A stretch of DNA of 39,401 bases from NCBI GenBank assembly GCA_002708305.1, contig PANE01000005.1, forward strand, positions 48,398 through 87,798. The letters run 5' to 3'. The notes below the pieces were generated by a model. It ran no database searches, was not told where the DNA came from, and worked only from the letters and a program-made list of their open reading frames with translations. The position numbers and the translations under genes were made by a program. Each line of letters begins with the position of its first letter. The stretch's first letter is position 1. This DNA comes from Rhodospirillaceae bacterium (GTDB lineage Bacteria; Pseudomonadota; Alphaproteobacteria; Thalassobaculales; Thalassobaculaceae). This document shows positions 16,230 to 24,705 of this stretch, piece after piece.

Positions 16230-16508
16230 AACAACGTATCCTCAGCACTATAATCTTAAGAAATTTACACTCGGGATATAAATATTTCTTTAATAGTTGA
16301 CTAAACTGACACAAGATAACAGAGGGACTCTCCATTTCTATGTTTAAGATCACATTAGCAATTAAATAGTTATTGAATCACACAATTGTGAAATCTTCAC
16401 GGAAACTCCTATGATTCATTGCGCTTTTATTAACTTTGTAACACCTTCATCCTAGAAATTTATATGATAAGGTATTCCTAATTTCCTGTTTTTTTTGAAG
16501 AGGTGGAA
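16230..16508. other. Divergent intergenic region between two PhyH genes
   Basis: This AT-rich stretch of 279 bases lies between two divergent oxygenase starts. It must hold promoters for both, but I find no convincing -35/-10 pair; a TATGAT at 16463-16468 has only a distant TTGTAA (21-base gap). It contains the 10-base palindrome noted separately. No small gene or RNA fold stood out. Confidence 0.6.
16381..16390. promoter_or_regulatory. Perfect 10-base palindrome CACAATTGTG
   Basis: A perfect palindrome lies in the region between two divergent PhyH genes, about 150 bases from the left start and 119 from the right. It could be an operator half of a shared regulator, but a single AT-rich palindrome of this length can also arise by chance. 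Confidence 0.25.
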
Positions 16509-17369
16509 ATGATGCAAAAACTTACTGACACGCAGAAGATCCAATGGGCCGTAGACGGCTATCTATGTATTGAAGGAGCACTTAGCTCCGCGGAGGTTGA
16601 GTTCTACTCGAATGAGATAGATCGCTTTCGGCCGTTACCTGGATGGGAGCCTATTTCAGGAATGTTACCGAGAGGCCACTATGGGTGGGTGGACAAATGC
16701 GCTGATCAAAACACAGAAGCTTTTATGGATAGGCGCGATATTCTTCCATACAACCAGGCTTTTGTAGACCTCATCGATAGAAAAGAGGTTTTTGATCTGA
16801 TCGTCGACATAATGGGACCTAATATCATTTTCAGTATGTCGCAAGCTATTGTTAGAGCATCTGGGGATGGTTTCCCTGGTTATACCCATACAGATGGAGG
16901 CGAAGGGCAGCGGGAAATACGTGTCACTGAAACAAGTCGCCCAATTGCCGTCAAGGCAATGTACCTTTTATCAGACGTAGATGGCTCTGACTGTGGTAAT
17001 TTTACAGTCTTCCCCGGCAGTCATATGAGACCGATTCAGTTTGACCAAGATCCACCGGTGGGCCCTAACACTCCAGGGGCAGTTCAACTTAACGGGAAAG
17101 CTGGCGACTGTTATATATTTTCGCACGCATTATGGCATGGACCCGCAGCAAATAATTCCGGCCAGGCTCGTAAAACCCTCCTTTATAATTACTGTCAAAT
17201 GTTCATGCGATGCTATGATTTTAAGGATACACCCGAAGTGGTTCATCAAGCGACACCCCGACAACGGCGACTGCTCGGCGACCTAGGTTATGATTTCCGA
17301 CCTGGGTCGTATTTTTATGTGCCTGATGATCAATGCGATGTCATCATGGGGGCTTCTGGGCAGTCTTAA
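16509..17369 (+). CDS. PhyH family Fe(II)/2OG oxygenase, HTD type
   Basis: This oxygenase has about 286 residues and a distinct iron motif setting: His127 and Asp129 in GYTHTDGGEGQ, His210 in HALWHGPAANNS and Arg221. DCGNFTVFPGSH and KAGDCYIFSHALWHG are typical PhyH strands. It is more distant from the other four PhyH proteins than the WHQDIP pair are from each other. An in-frame GTG lies two codons upstream, but GAGG stands 5 bases before the ATG used. It is followed after about 100 bases by egtB on the same strand; whether it shares that transcript is open. No role in ergothioneine synthesis is known for a PhyH enzyme, so a link would be new. Confidence 0.88.
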   Translation: MMQKLTDTQKIQWAVDGYLCIEGALSSAEVEFYSNEIDRFRPLPGWEPISGMLPRGHYGWVDKCADQNTEAFMDRRDILPYNQAFVDLIDRKEVFDLIVDIMGPNIIFSMSQAIVRASGDGFPGYTHTDGGEGQREIRVTETSRPIAVKAMYLLSDVDGSDCGNFTVFPGSHMRPIQFDQDPPVGPNTPGAVQLNGKAGDCYIFSHALWHGPAANNSGQARKTLLYNYCQMFMRCYDFKDTPEVVHQATPRQRRLLGDLGYDFRPGSYFYVPDDQCDVIMGASGQS

Positions 17370-17470
17370 TTAAAACTGACCTATTAAGTAAATCTTAGTC
17401 TTACACTCTAGCACGATTAAAAAGCACCATGTATGTTGCCTACTGAAAAAATTGGGGACAACACATACTG

Positions 17471-18739
17471 ATGCAGTTAACGCCTAAAACGGAACAACAA
17501 GAAAGTCGGCTAGAAGCCATAGCCAACTCTTTCTTAAAGGTTAGAAAACAAACTGAATTCTTAGTACATGGTCTTAGCGCAGAGGATCAATGCGTACAAG
17601 CTATGGCTGACACTAGTCCGACAAAATGGCACTTAGCTCATACTACTTGGTTTTTTGAAACTTTCATTCTCAAGCCTTATTTACCTGCTTACGAAGAATT
17701 TAATACCAATTTTAATTTTTTATTTAATTCATGTTACGAACAGATAGGTAAAAGGCATGCGCGAAACATGCGAGGACTTCTCACCCGGCCCTCTATAGAT
17801 GAGGTATATGCCTACCGATCTCACATTGATAATTCGATGATCAATTATCTTGAAAATACCCCAGAACAGGAGAAGTTATCCCTACTTGAATTAGGAATAA
17901 ATCACGAACAACAACACCAAGAGTTAATACTCACGGATATCAAATACACACTTAGCTATAATCTTATAAACCCTATCTACAATCCTGCAAAACCGTGGGA
18001 AGCCACTCCGTCGCGTGACCTGCAGTGGTTAAGGTTTAATGGCGGGCTGATTGAAGTAGGGTCAAACAGTGATGAATTTATATTTAATTGCGAAGGTCCC
18101 GCACATAAAGTTTGGGTGGAACCAGATGAACTTGCATCCCGGCCAATCACCAATGCGGAGTTCATCAATTTTATTGAAGATGGTGGGTATAGGCGATCTG
18201 AATTTTGGCTTGCCGATGGTTGGTCTCACTGTCGTGAAATGGCTTGGCTGGCTCCTCTTTATTGGAAACAAAAAGATGGCGATTGGCATTTGTTCACAAT
18301 GAGCGGCCTGAGACAGGTTAATCCAGATACCCCCGTGTGCCATATTAGTTATTTTGAGGCTGATGCTTACGCTAGATGGGCTGGTTGCAGGTTACCAACA
18401 GAAGCTGAATGGGAAAACACCGCACGAACTTGCCATTTGTCAGGAAATTTTTTAGAAAATGAGGCCTTCCATCCCTTGCCAGCACAAGAAACAGGACTAA
18501 GTCAGGGTGACGGCGATGTGTGGGAGTGGACGGCTAGTGCTTACACGCCATATCCGGGTTTTAAAATAGCAACGGGTGCTGTTGGAGAATACAAAAGAAA
18601 GTTTATGTCTGGACAAATGATCCTGAGGGGTGGGTCATGTGGCACACCTAAATCTCATATTCGACCTACATATAGAAATTTTTTCTATCCGCACGACAGG
18701 TGGCAATACTCCGGTTTGCGACTAGCTAAAGATATATAA
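17471..18739 (+). CDS. egtB: Ergothioneine biosynthesis sulfoxide synthase EgtB
   Basis: This 422-residue iron enzyme uses O2 to join a thiol (gamma-glutamylcysteine or cysteine) to hercynine. The N-terminal DinB-like domain provides the three-histidine iron site: His57 in WHLAHTTWFFETF and His145/His149 in NHEQQHQEL. The C-terminal FGE-sulfatase domain (from about residue 190) shows RPITNAEFINFIEDGGY, WAGCRLPTEAEWE and the closing LRGGSC-RPTYRNFFYP-RW-YSGLRLA block. Size and domain order match EgtB. It is followed after 11 bases by egtD, forming a two-gene unit. No egtA or egtC is nearby, so thiol choice and the later C-S lyase step must be encoded elsewhere or use other enzymes. Confidence 0.95.
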   Translation: MQLTPKTEQQESRLEAIANSFLKVRKQTEFLVHGLSAEDQCVQAMADTSPTKWHLAHTTWFFETFILKPYLPAYEEFNTNFNFLFNSCYEQIGKRHARNMRGLLTRPSIDEVYAYRSHIDNSMINYLENTPEQEKLSLLELGINHEQQHQELILTDIKYTLSYNLINPIYNPAKPWEATPSRDLQWLRFNGGLIEVGSNSDEFIFNCEGPAHKVWVEPDELASRPITNAEFINFIEDGGYRRSEFWLADGWSHCREMAWLAPLYWKQKDGDWHLFTMSGLRQVNPDTPVCHISYFEADAYARWAGCRLPTEAEWENTARTCHLSGNFLENEAFHPLPAQETGLSQGDGDVWEWTASAYTPYPGFKIATGAVGEYKRKFMSGQMILRGGSCGTPKSHIRPTYRNFFYPHDRWQYSGLRLAKDI

Positions 18740-18750
18740 AACTCTGGAGA

Positions 18751-19716
18751 ATGAAATTGAGAGATAAAAGAAATCTCAAAGTTGAGATTATCAATAACGA
18801 ATTTTTAACAGATGTTATTGACGGGCTGAATCAAAAACCTAAAACCCTTAAGCCAAAATATTTTTACGACAATAGAGGTGCGGAGTTATTTACTGAAATT
18901 TGTAAAACACCAGAATATTATCCTACCCGAACAGAAATTGAGATCCTCAAACTGAACGCAAAAGATATTGCATCGGAAATAGGCGATAATGTGGCTCTCA
19001 TAGAATATGGCTCTGGTGCGCTAGAGAAGATTCAAATCTTACTAAACGTATTAGAGAACCCGGCAGGGATAATCCCAGTTGATATTTCTAAAGATCAACT
19101 AATTGAAGCAACTGCAGAACTCCAAACTATGTATCCTGATCTGAAAATAATACCAATTCCGGCTGATTTTACAAAACCAATCTCCATTCCAAAACTTTCT
19201 CCTGCCCCAGCAAACCGAGTAGCATTTTTTCCTGGGTCAACTATTGGTAATTTTGAGCCCAATTTGGCGATTAGTTTCCTACAGGGAGTTACAGATACAA
19301 TTGGACCTGGCGGTCTGTTATTGATCGGATTTGATTTGAAGAAACAGACGGAGACCTTAGTAGCGGCTTACGACGATAAAGCGGGTATCACAGAAACGTT
19401 TAACAAAAATATCCTCCATCGAATAAATACTGAGTTGGGAGGAAATTTTGATATTCAATCCTTCAAGCACATTGCCCGGTATAACGAAAAAGAGGGCCGG
19501 ATCGAGATGCATTTGGAAAGTCAAACAAATCAATCTGTAAGCATCAAAAATACAGTTTTCCAGTTTATGGAAAAAGAAACAATACACACTGAAAACTGTT
19601 ACAAATTCACTGAGACAGATTTCAAAGTTTTAGCTAGCAAAGCAGGGCTGTCTCCTGTCAAGGCATGGAATGACAACCGCCGATATTTTGCCGTGATGCT
19701 TCTTCGGGCAAGCTAA
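18751..19716 (+). CDS. egtD: Histidine N-alpha-methyltransferase EgtD
   Basis: This 321-residue SAM-dependent enzyme makes hercynine by trimethylating histidine, the first step of ergothioneine synthesis. Family signs are KPKYFYDNRGAELFTEIC followed by PEYYPTRTE (histidine-binding Tyr near 56-57), the SAM loop LIEYGSGALEK (84-93), PVDIS (109-113) and FFPGSTIGNFEP (159-170). Length matches EgtD (about 320 residues). CTGGAG lies just before the ATG. It sits 11 bases after egtB. The enzyme is cytoplasmic and its product is the direct substrate of EgtB. Confidence 0.95.
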   Translation: MKLRDKRNLKVEIINNEFLTDVIDGLNQKPKTLKPKYFYDNRGAELFTEICKTPEYYPTRTEIEILKLNAKDIASEIGDNVALIEYGSGALEKIQILLNVLENPAGIIPVDISKDQLIEATAELQTMYPDLKIIPIPADFTKPISIPKLSPAPANRVAFFPGSTIGNFEPNLAISFLQGVTDTIGPGGLLLIGFDLKKQTETLVAAYDDKAGITETFNKNILHRINTELGGNFDIQSFKHIARYNEKEGRIEMHLESQTNQSVSIKNTVFQFMEKETIHTENCYKFTETDFKVLASKAGLSPVKAWNDNRRYFAVMLLRAS

Positions 19717-19794
19717 GGATACGGCATACTCAACTTTCTATGGTCAAAGGTAGTCAGCGCCCTTCTATTCCTGCACGAATCTTTACTCGCAGAA

Positions 19795-20421
19795 CTACTG
19801 GTTACTCATGATATATTGGATAACGTCTTCGCTCTGAACCACGTCGGCATACCGCCTACCCACATCACGTAAAGTATCTTGATGTGGTCGTTCGTCATGG
19901 TCACCGGAGCAATCGTCCACGAGCATTGTCCTGAAACCAAATTGGAAAGAATCAACTGCTGATGCTCGAACACATCCGCTAGTTACGCAGCCTGTTACAG
20001 CGATTGTATCAACCCGATGTTTAGTGAAAAAAGCGGAACATGGTGTCATAAAGAAAGCCGATGCGCCAACTTTCTGGAATACAAAATCGTAATTGTGATC
20101 CGCTATTCTTGGATCAAGTTCAACCGCTTCCGATCCTTCGAACAACGTCTCTTTGATTACTCCCACTTTCCAATATGGCATTGAGTCAACATTAGGATAA
20201 GCAACAAAACAGCTAGCCACTGGTATATTTTTTTCACGCGCTATCTTTAATAGTGTCGCAGTTTTCTCAACAGACCGATCAATCCGGTCACTTCCACCCA
20301 TAGTAAACCTGCGGTCGGTAAAACTCTTTTGGAAGTCAACCACAAGGATTCCTAACTTCTCACCGAACCCTACGTCATCTGCCCCATATGATTTTTCTGA
20401 ATAAACATCACTCATTTTCAT
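19795..20421 (-). CDS. Cysteine hydrolase, isochorismatase/N-carbamoylsarcosine amidase-like
   Basis: This 208-residue protein has the Asp-Lys-Cys triad of the isochorismatase-like hydrolases: Asp29 in LVVDFQKSF, Lys117 in VFQKVGASAF and Cys150 in VTGCVTSGCVRASAVDSFQFGF. The last block is most like N-carbamoylsarcosine amidohydrolase and related ureido or amide hydrolases, rather than true isochorismatases. The gene is convergent with egtD and divergent from the T2SS operon, so it is probably transcribed alone. A second ATG two codons in could also start it. The substrate is unknown. Confidence 0.85.
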   Translation of the reverse strand: MKMSDVYSEKSYGADDVGFGEKLGILVVDFQKSFTDRRFTMGGSDRIDRSVEKTATLLKIAREKNIPVASCFVAYPNVDSMPYWKVGVIKETLFEGSEAVELDPRIADHNYDFVFQKVGASAFFMTPCSAFFTKHRVDTIAVTGCVTSGCVRASAVDSFQFGFRTMLVDDCSGDHDERPHQDTLRDVGRRYADVVQSEDVIQYIMSNQ

Positions 20422-20523
20422 GTCAATCTATCTAAAAAATATTCCAGTTAAACCATTCTACATGCGAAAGACTAACCAAATGATATTAAAAACGCTATTT
20501 TTAAATAATTACTATCACTTTCA

Positions 20524-20552
20524 TTTACCACACTCTATTTAAGTTTTAAAAT
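20524..20552 (+). promoter_or_regulatory. Promoter candidate for the T2SS operon
   Basis: TTTACC at 20524-20529 (4 of 6) and TAAAAT at 20547-20552 (5 of 6) are separated by 17 bases, in the 202-base gap before gspE. The leader would be about 65 bases, with GGGGA 6 bases before the ATG. The region is very AT-rich, so other -10-like sites exist. Confidence 0.35.
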
Positions 20553-20623
20553 AAATTACTATTCAATAAAAGGAAACTCTTAAACCCTAATGTATATTTT
20601 TAGAAATAATCACGGGGAATAAC

Positions 20624-22258
20624 ATGGTTGACTTGAAACGGCTTCTTTCGATTATCAAAGAAGAAGGACTATTGAATGACACAACCACTATCGATAGCTC
20701 GCAATTCATGGAAAGTGACCGACCAGACCGTGAATTAGTTGCTGCTGGGATTATTGGAGATTCGGATATGCTTAAGCTCTTAGCAAAATATCTTGATTTA
20801 CCTGTTGCAACCGTCCAAGACTTCCCAAAACATGCACTGAAAGCAGGGGGGGCTAATATTTCGTTCCTCCGCCAAAAGCGTATTCTTCCTATTAGAGAAG
20901 ATGATGCCTCAATAACTTTTGCAATATCGGACCCGCTGGATAACATGTCTCTGCAATCGATTAAGCTACTGGTTAATAAAGATATAAATCTAGAGTTAGC
21001 CAATCCGGCTGACTTAGATCGAGCATTTGATCGGCTTTATAATAAGATAAATCAGAAGCTACCAGCCAAATTAGCATTCGAAGAAACCAATGGTGATGCT
21101 ATTGGGAGAAATTCGCCTGCAATTCAATTGTTTGACCAATTAGTTAATACTGCCGTACTCAATAAAGCCTCTGATCTGCATATAGAAGCATCAACTTCGG
21201 GCTTACGATTACGCTACAGGGTCGATGGAAAATTGCTTGAGCTAGGTAATGCCCCACCAATGTACCTAAGAGAAATGCTCATTAGTCGTATAAAAATACT
21301 AGCCAACTTAAACATCGCAGAAAAGCGATTACCACAGGACGGTCGCACGAGCGTAAATATAGGTGGTAGATCCATAGATATTCGTATTTCCACAATACCC
21401 ACTATAAATGGCGAGAGTGTTGTTTTGCGCTTTCTTGACCCGGAGAGGGGTCCAAAGAATTTAGAAGCGCTCGGCTTTACGCCCCAGCCCCTATATGCGT
21501 TACGTCAACTTCTGCGAGCTCCTCATGGCATGATCCTCACGACTGGACCAACCGGAAGTGGAAAAACAACCACGCTCTACGCTGCATTAAAAGAACTTAA
21601 TCTTATTGAACAAAAAATAATTACACTTGAGGATCCAATAGAATATCGGCTCGAAAACATTAATCAAATACAAATAAATCCAAAGGCAGGCCTCAATTTT
21701 GCAAATCTGTTAAGATCCGTATTAAGGCAAGATCCTGACGTAATAATGGTTGGCGAGATAAGGGATGAGGAGACCGCAAGGCTTGCTACCCAATCAGCAT
21801 TAACGGGGCATCTCGTTTTATCAACGTTACATACCAACAGTGCTTTAGGGGCTTTAAATCGACTGCTCGATATGGGTCTAGAACCTTTCTTAATCAACGC
21901 AGCTGTAAGAGCAATCATTGGACAAAGGTTAGTCAGGCGCCTCTGCCCTAAGTGTAAAAGCCCAGGATCTGTTACTATTGCGGAAAGTAAAGAGTTTAAC
22001 TTGAAAGTTGACAGCCCAATCAATCGCCCTAATGGTTGCTCATCATGCTATCAAACGGGCTACAGCGGTCGCATAGTTGTAACAGAACTTCTGGAATTAA
22101 ATGAAGATATTCGTAAACATATTAGCAATGCAAGCCGCCAGACCTATCGGGATTACAGTCAAGAAACCGATAACACTTTAGTGGCTTCTATTAAAACTAA
22201 TATCTTAGCAGGAGAAACAAGTATTGAGGAATGTGTCAGCATTATGGGATCGATTTGA
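20624..22258 (+). CDS. gspE: T2SS assembly ATPase GspE
   Basis: This 544-residue cytoplasmic hexameric ATPase powers pseudopilus assembly. Residues 1-145 form the N1E-like domain (MshEN type). The ATPase core has Walker A GPTGSGKTT at 308-316, the Asp-box segment ITLEDPIEYR, and Walker B VIMVGEIRDEET at 373-384. The His-box region is SALTGHLVLSTLHTNSA. The zinc-binding CPKC (441-444) and CSSC (472-475) pairs mark the GspE/PilB family. Its end overlaps the next gene by up to 28 bases. It is the first gene of the operon; its partner in the membrane is GspF with GspL. Confidence 0.95.
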   Translation: MVDLKRLLSIIKEEGLLNDTTTIDSSQFMESDRPDRELVAAGIIGDSDMLKLLAKYLDLPVATVQDFPKHALKAGGANISFLRQKRILPIREDDASITFAISDPLDNMSLQSIKLLVNKDINLELANPADLDRAFDRLYNKINQKLPAKLAFEETNGDAIGRNSPAIQLFDQLVNTAVLNKASDLHIEASTSGLRLRYRVDGKLLELGNAPPMYLREMLISRIKILANLNIAEKRLPQDGRTSVNIGGRSIDIRISTIPTINGESVVLRFLDPERGPKNLEALGFTPQPLYALRQLLRAPHGMILTTGPTGSGKTTTLYAALKELNLIEQKIITLEDPIEYRLENINQIQINPKAGLNFANLLRSVLRQDPDVIMVGEIRDEETARLATQSALTGHLVLSTLHTNSALGALNRLLDMGLEPFLINAAVRAIIGQRLVRRLCPKCKSPGSVTIAESKEFNLKVDSPINRPNGCSSCYQTGYSGRIVVTELLELNEDIRKHISNASRQTYRDYSQETDNTLVASIKTNILAGETSIEECVSIMGSI

Positions 22259-23316
22259 TAAAAAAGAAATTTGGCATTAAACGGAATTTAACTGAAAACC
22301 CCAAAAAGAATCTGCCATTATTTTTGGAACGTATATCGATGCTTCTTGAAGCTGGTTTGCCAATCGACATCGCCTTTCGGTCTATGAGCAGAAATAACAG
22401 TAACGATTACTTTTCCAATATGGCTACCTCTACCTCAGAAAGGTTAGGCGAAGGAGAAATTCTATCAGTAATTCTTGAGGAAGAAAACATAGTGTTTGAT
22501 CCATTTGATATTGCCGTTATCAAGGCTTCAGAGGAAACTGGTGACCTTTTCAACGGCTTCTCGCAACTTTTAGAACATCACAAAAAACGGCAAGCATTGA
22601 ACCAAAAACTTAAGTCAACATTCACCTATCCAGCTATACTTACCGTTGCAGCAGTCGTTGCGATTATAATGCTATTGACGGTAGTGGTACCTAAATTTGA
22701 ATCTCTTATTCACCAAAACAATATTAATCCGCCATTAATAACGTCTATAATGCTCTCTTCCTCAGAGATAATAAGAGATTATGGTTGGGTAGCCATTCTT
22801 TTAATTTCTATGTTAGTTTTCTATTGTAAATTACCAAATGGTAGAAAACTATTTCAGTATTGGCTTATCAGGGCACCTTGGCTGGGTAATATTATTGAAA
22901 GTTTAGCAGTCGAACGTTGGGCAAGAGGGATGGCTTTATTGCTTAATCGCGGAATCCCGCTGCCCCAAGCGTTAGTATTATGCTCCAACCTCTATGGAAA
23001 TTTTGAAATGCGCCAGGCTGCCACAAGGATCACCCAACAGATAAAGGAAGGGCGAAAACTAACCACCTTGATGGCTGAAGCAGGCTACTTCCCGGATGCA
23101 ACTATTCAACTTGTAAGTATAGGCGAGGAAACAGGAGAATTGGATAAAATGCTCGAAAAATCAGCCGATTATCTGGCTATGGACACATATTCGAAACTAG
23201 GATCAGTTATTTCGATACTCGAACCTTTAATTATATTAATCTTGGGTGGAATAATAGCCTTGGTTGTTATCGCTTTAATGACAACAACCATGGGCCTCAA
23301 CTTAATGGTTGTATGA
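22231..23316 (+). CDS. gspF: T2SS inner-membrane platform protein GspF
   Basis: This protein of up to 361 residues has two T2SSF repeats. The first begins LPLFLERISMLLEAGLPIDIAF, the second near AVERWARGMALLLNRGIPLPQALVL. Three membrane helices are visible (VAAVVAIIMLLTVVVP, WVAILLISMLVFY and the C-terminal ILEPLIILILGGIIALVVIALM). The N-terminal cytoplasmic arm is shorter than in classic GspF (about 400 residues). The start is unclear: the ATG used has GAGGA directly abutting it, and a TTG at 22255 overlapping the gspE stop is an alternative. Its stop overlaps gspG by ATGA. Confidence 0.93.
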   Translation: MCQHYGIDLIKKKFGIKRNLTENPKKNLPLFLERISMLLEAGLPIDIAFRSMSRNNSNDYFSNMATSTSERLGEGEILSVILEEENIVFDPFDIAVIKASEETGDLFNGFSQLLEHHKKRQALNQKLKSTFTYPAILTVAAVVAIIMLLTVVVPKFESLIHQNNINPPLITSIMLSSSEIIRDYGWVAILLISMLVFYCKLPNGRKLFQYWLIRAPWLGNIIESLAVERWARGMALLLNRGIPLPQALVLCSNLYGNFEMRQAATRITQQIKEGRKLTTLMAEAGYFPDATIQLVSIGEETGELDKMLEKSADYLAMDTYSKLGSVISILEPLIILILGGIIALVVIALMTTTMGLNLMVV

Positions 23317-23777
23317 AGATGGCTTTGCAAAAATTATGCGCTCTCCGAAAAAAGAGACCTGGACTTCGACGAGATGATGGTTTTACCCTGCTAGAGTTAC
23401 TTGTAGTTTTAGTCATTATTGGTTTATTAAGCGGGATTGTTGGGCCCCAAGTGATGAAGTTGCTTGGAAAAGCCAAGGGAGATGTGGCCAAAGTACAAAT
23501 GGATAATATCATCAGCAGTTTGAGCCTATTTAGCCTTGATACAGGAAGATATCCAACCAATAGTGAAGGTCTACTGGCACTAGTACAAAAACCTTCTGAT
23601 TTAAAACAATGGTCTGGTCCATATTTAAATACAGAAAGTATACCAAACGATCCATGGAATAGGCCTTATATTTATAATCAACCCGGATTGAATGGGAAAC
23701 CATATCAATTGAAAAGCCTAGGCGCTGATGGCATTATTGGCGGACAAGCAGAAGACGCTGATATTACTAAACCATGA
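23313..23777 (+). CDS. gspG: T2SS major pseudopilin GspG
   Basis: This is the major pseudopilin, 154 residues as a precursor. The prepilin peptidase site is DDGFTLLELLVVLVIIGLL, cut after the Gly with Glu at +5. The leader is longer than usual (about 22 residues, basic). The C-terminal region has the GspG signatures LDTGRYPTNSEGLLALV, PYL and PNDPWNRPYIYNQPG, and LGADG with the calcium-binding loop. It overlaps both neighbours by 4 bases. It should form the shaft of the secretion pseudopilus in the periplasm. Confidence 0.95.
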   Translation: MKMALQKLCALRKKRPGLRRDDGFTLLELLVVLVIIGLLSGIVGPQVMKLLGKAKGDVAKVQMDNIISSLSLFSLDTGRYPTNSEGLLALVQKPSDLKQWSGPYLNTESIPNDPWNRPYIYNQPGLNGKPYQLKSLGADGIIGGQAEDADITKP

Positions 23778-24163
23778 AATCTGATGATGGATTTACTTTA
23801 TTAGAAAGTCTTGCCGGACTCACTATTGTTGCGTGTCTTTTACTTTTACTTTTGCAAAGTTTAAGCATTAGTATTACCCAATTAAAAAGGGCCGACTCTG
23901 CTATTTTAGCAGCTAGTCTGAGCCGTTCTGTGTTTGACGAAATCGGCATTCTTTACCCACTGAAGCAAAGCAGATTAGTTAAACAAGTTAATAATATTGG
24001 AGAGTGGCGCGCAACACTGTCTAAACGTCTAAATACTTTGGGCTCTATAACACCTAATAATTTTAAAACTGATACTTACGACATACACCTAGAAATAAAA
24101 ATAAAAAAAGCCTTATATGAGTTTCATAGTATCAAGAGTACGTCCGAGAACAGAATCCAATGA
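23774..24163 (+). CDS. gspI: T2SS minor pseudopilin, probably GspI
   Basis: This 129-residue precursor begins with a short leader and the class III prepilin site DDGFTLLESLAGLTIV, followed by a 20-residue hydrophobic helix. Size and position before gspJ and gspK favour GspI, but the divergent C-terminus gives little proof and GspH is the alternative. It overlaps gspG and gspJ by 4 bases each. GspI normally forms the tip complex with GspJ and GspK. Confidence 0.7.
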   Translation: MKSDDGFTLLESLAGLTIVACLLLLLLQSLSISITQLKRADSAILAASLSRSVFDEIGILYPLKQSRLVKQVNNIGEWRATLSKRLNTLGSITPNNFKTDTYDIHLEIKIKKALYEFHSIKSTSENRIQ

Positions 24164-24705
24164 ACTCCCGATATCAGAATGGATTTACTGTGTTGGAATT
24201 TTTGGTTGCCCTAACGATTCTTTCATTAGTTTCTATTTTATTACTTTCCGGAATACAAACAGGTATAGTCGGATCCAATCAAATCTCTAGGAAGCTCGGT
24301 AATATCGAGACGTTTGAAAGTTTAGACCGATCTTTCCGCAACTCAATGAAATCATTACTACCTATTAAAATATCTGACATACAAGGATCTAAAGTTCATT
24401 TTTCTGGCGATAGAAACAACATAAATTTTTTAAATGCAGGAAAGGAAGGTCCGCGGCGTCATTCGATCTCATCGAAACCTGATGACACCATTCTATTTAC
24501 GCAAGGGGTACTCAAAAAAACCCTAAAAACATTTATTATAGGCCCTCACTCATTTCAATTCTTTGGAAAAATTAATCGGGAGCCGGCGCCTCGATGGCAT
24601 AACACATGGTTCAATCAAACCAATACCCCACTATTAGTTAGGCTTTCTATTGAAAATTATCCACCTATCACTGTACGCCTTCCAAAACGGCATCAATCAA
24701 GATGA
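24160..24705 (+). CDS. gspJ: T2SS minor pseudopilin GspJ
   Basis: This 181-residue precursor has the prepilin site NGFTVLEFLVALTILSLVSILLL close to the N-terminus. The periplasmic part contains short repeats of beta-rich sequence and ends in LVRLSIENYPPITVRLP, as expected for GspJ. Position between GspI-like and GspK genes, with ATGA overlaps on both sides, supports the call. It should sit in the pseudopilus tip. Confidence 0.8.
   Translation: MNSRYQNGFTVLEFLVALTILSLVSILLLSGIQTGIVGSNQISRKLGNIETFESLDRSFRNSMKSLLPIKISDIQGSKVHFSGDRNNINFLNAGKEGPRRHSISSKPDDTILFTQGVLKKTLKTFIIGPHSFQFFGKINREPAPRWHNTWFNQTNTPLLVRLSIENYPPITVRLPKRHQSR

Noticed and set aside
16436-16468. TTGTAA and TATGAT as a promoter for the 16509 PhyH gene
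   Set aside because: The spacer of 21 bases is too long for a confident sigma-70 promoter.
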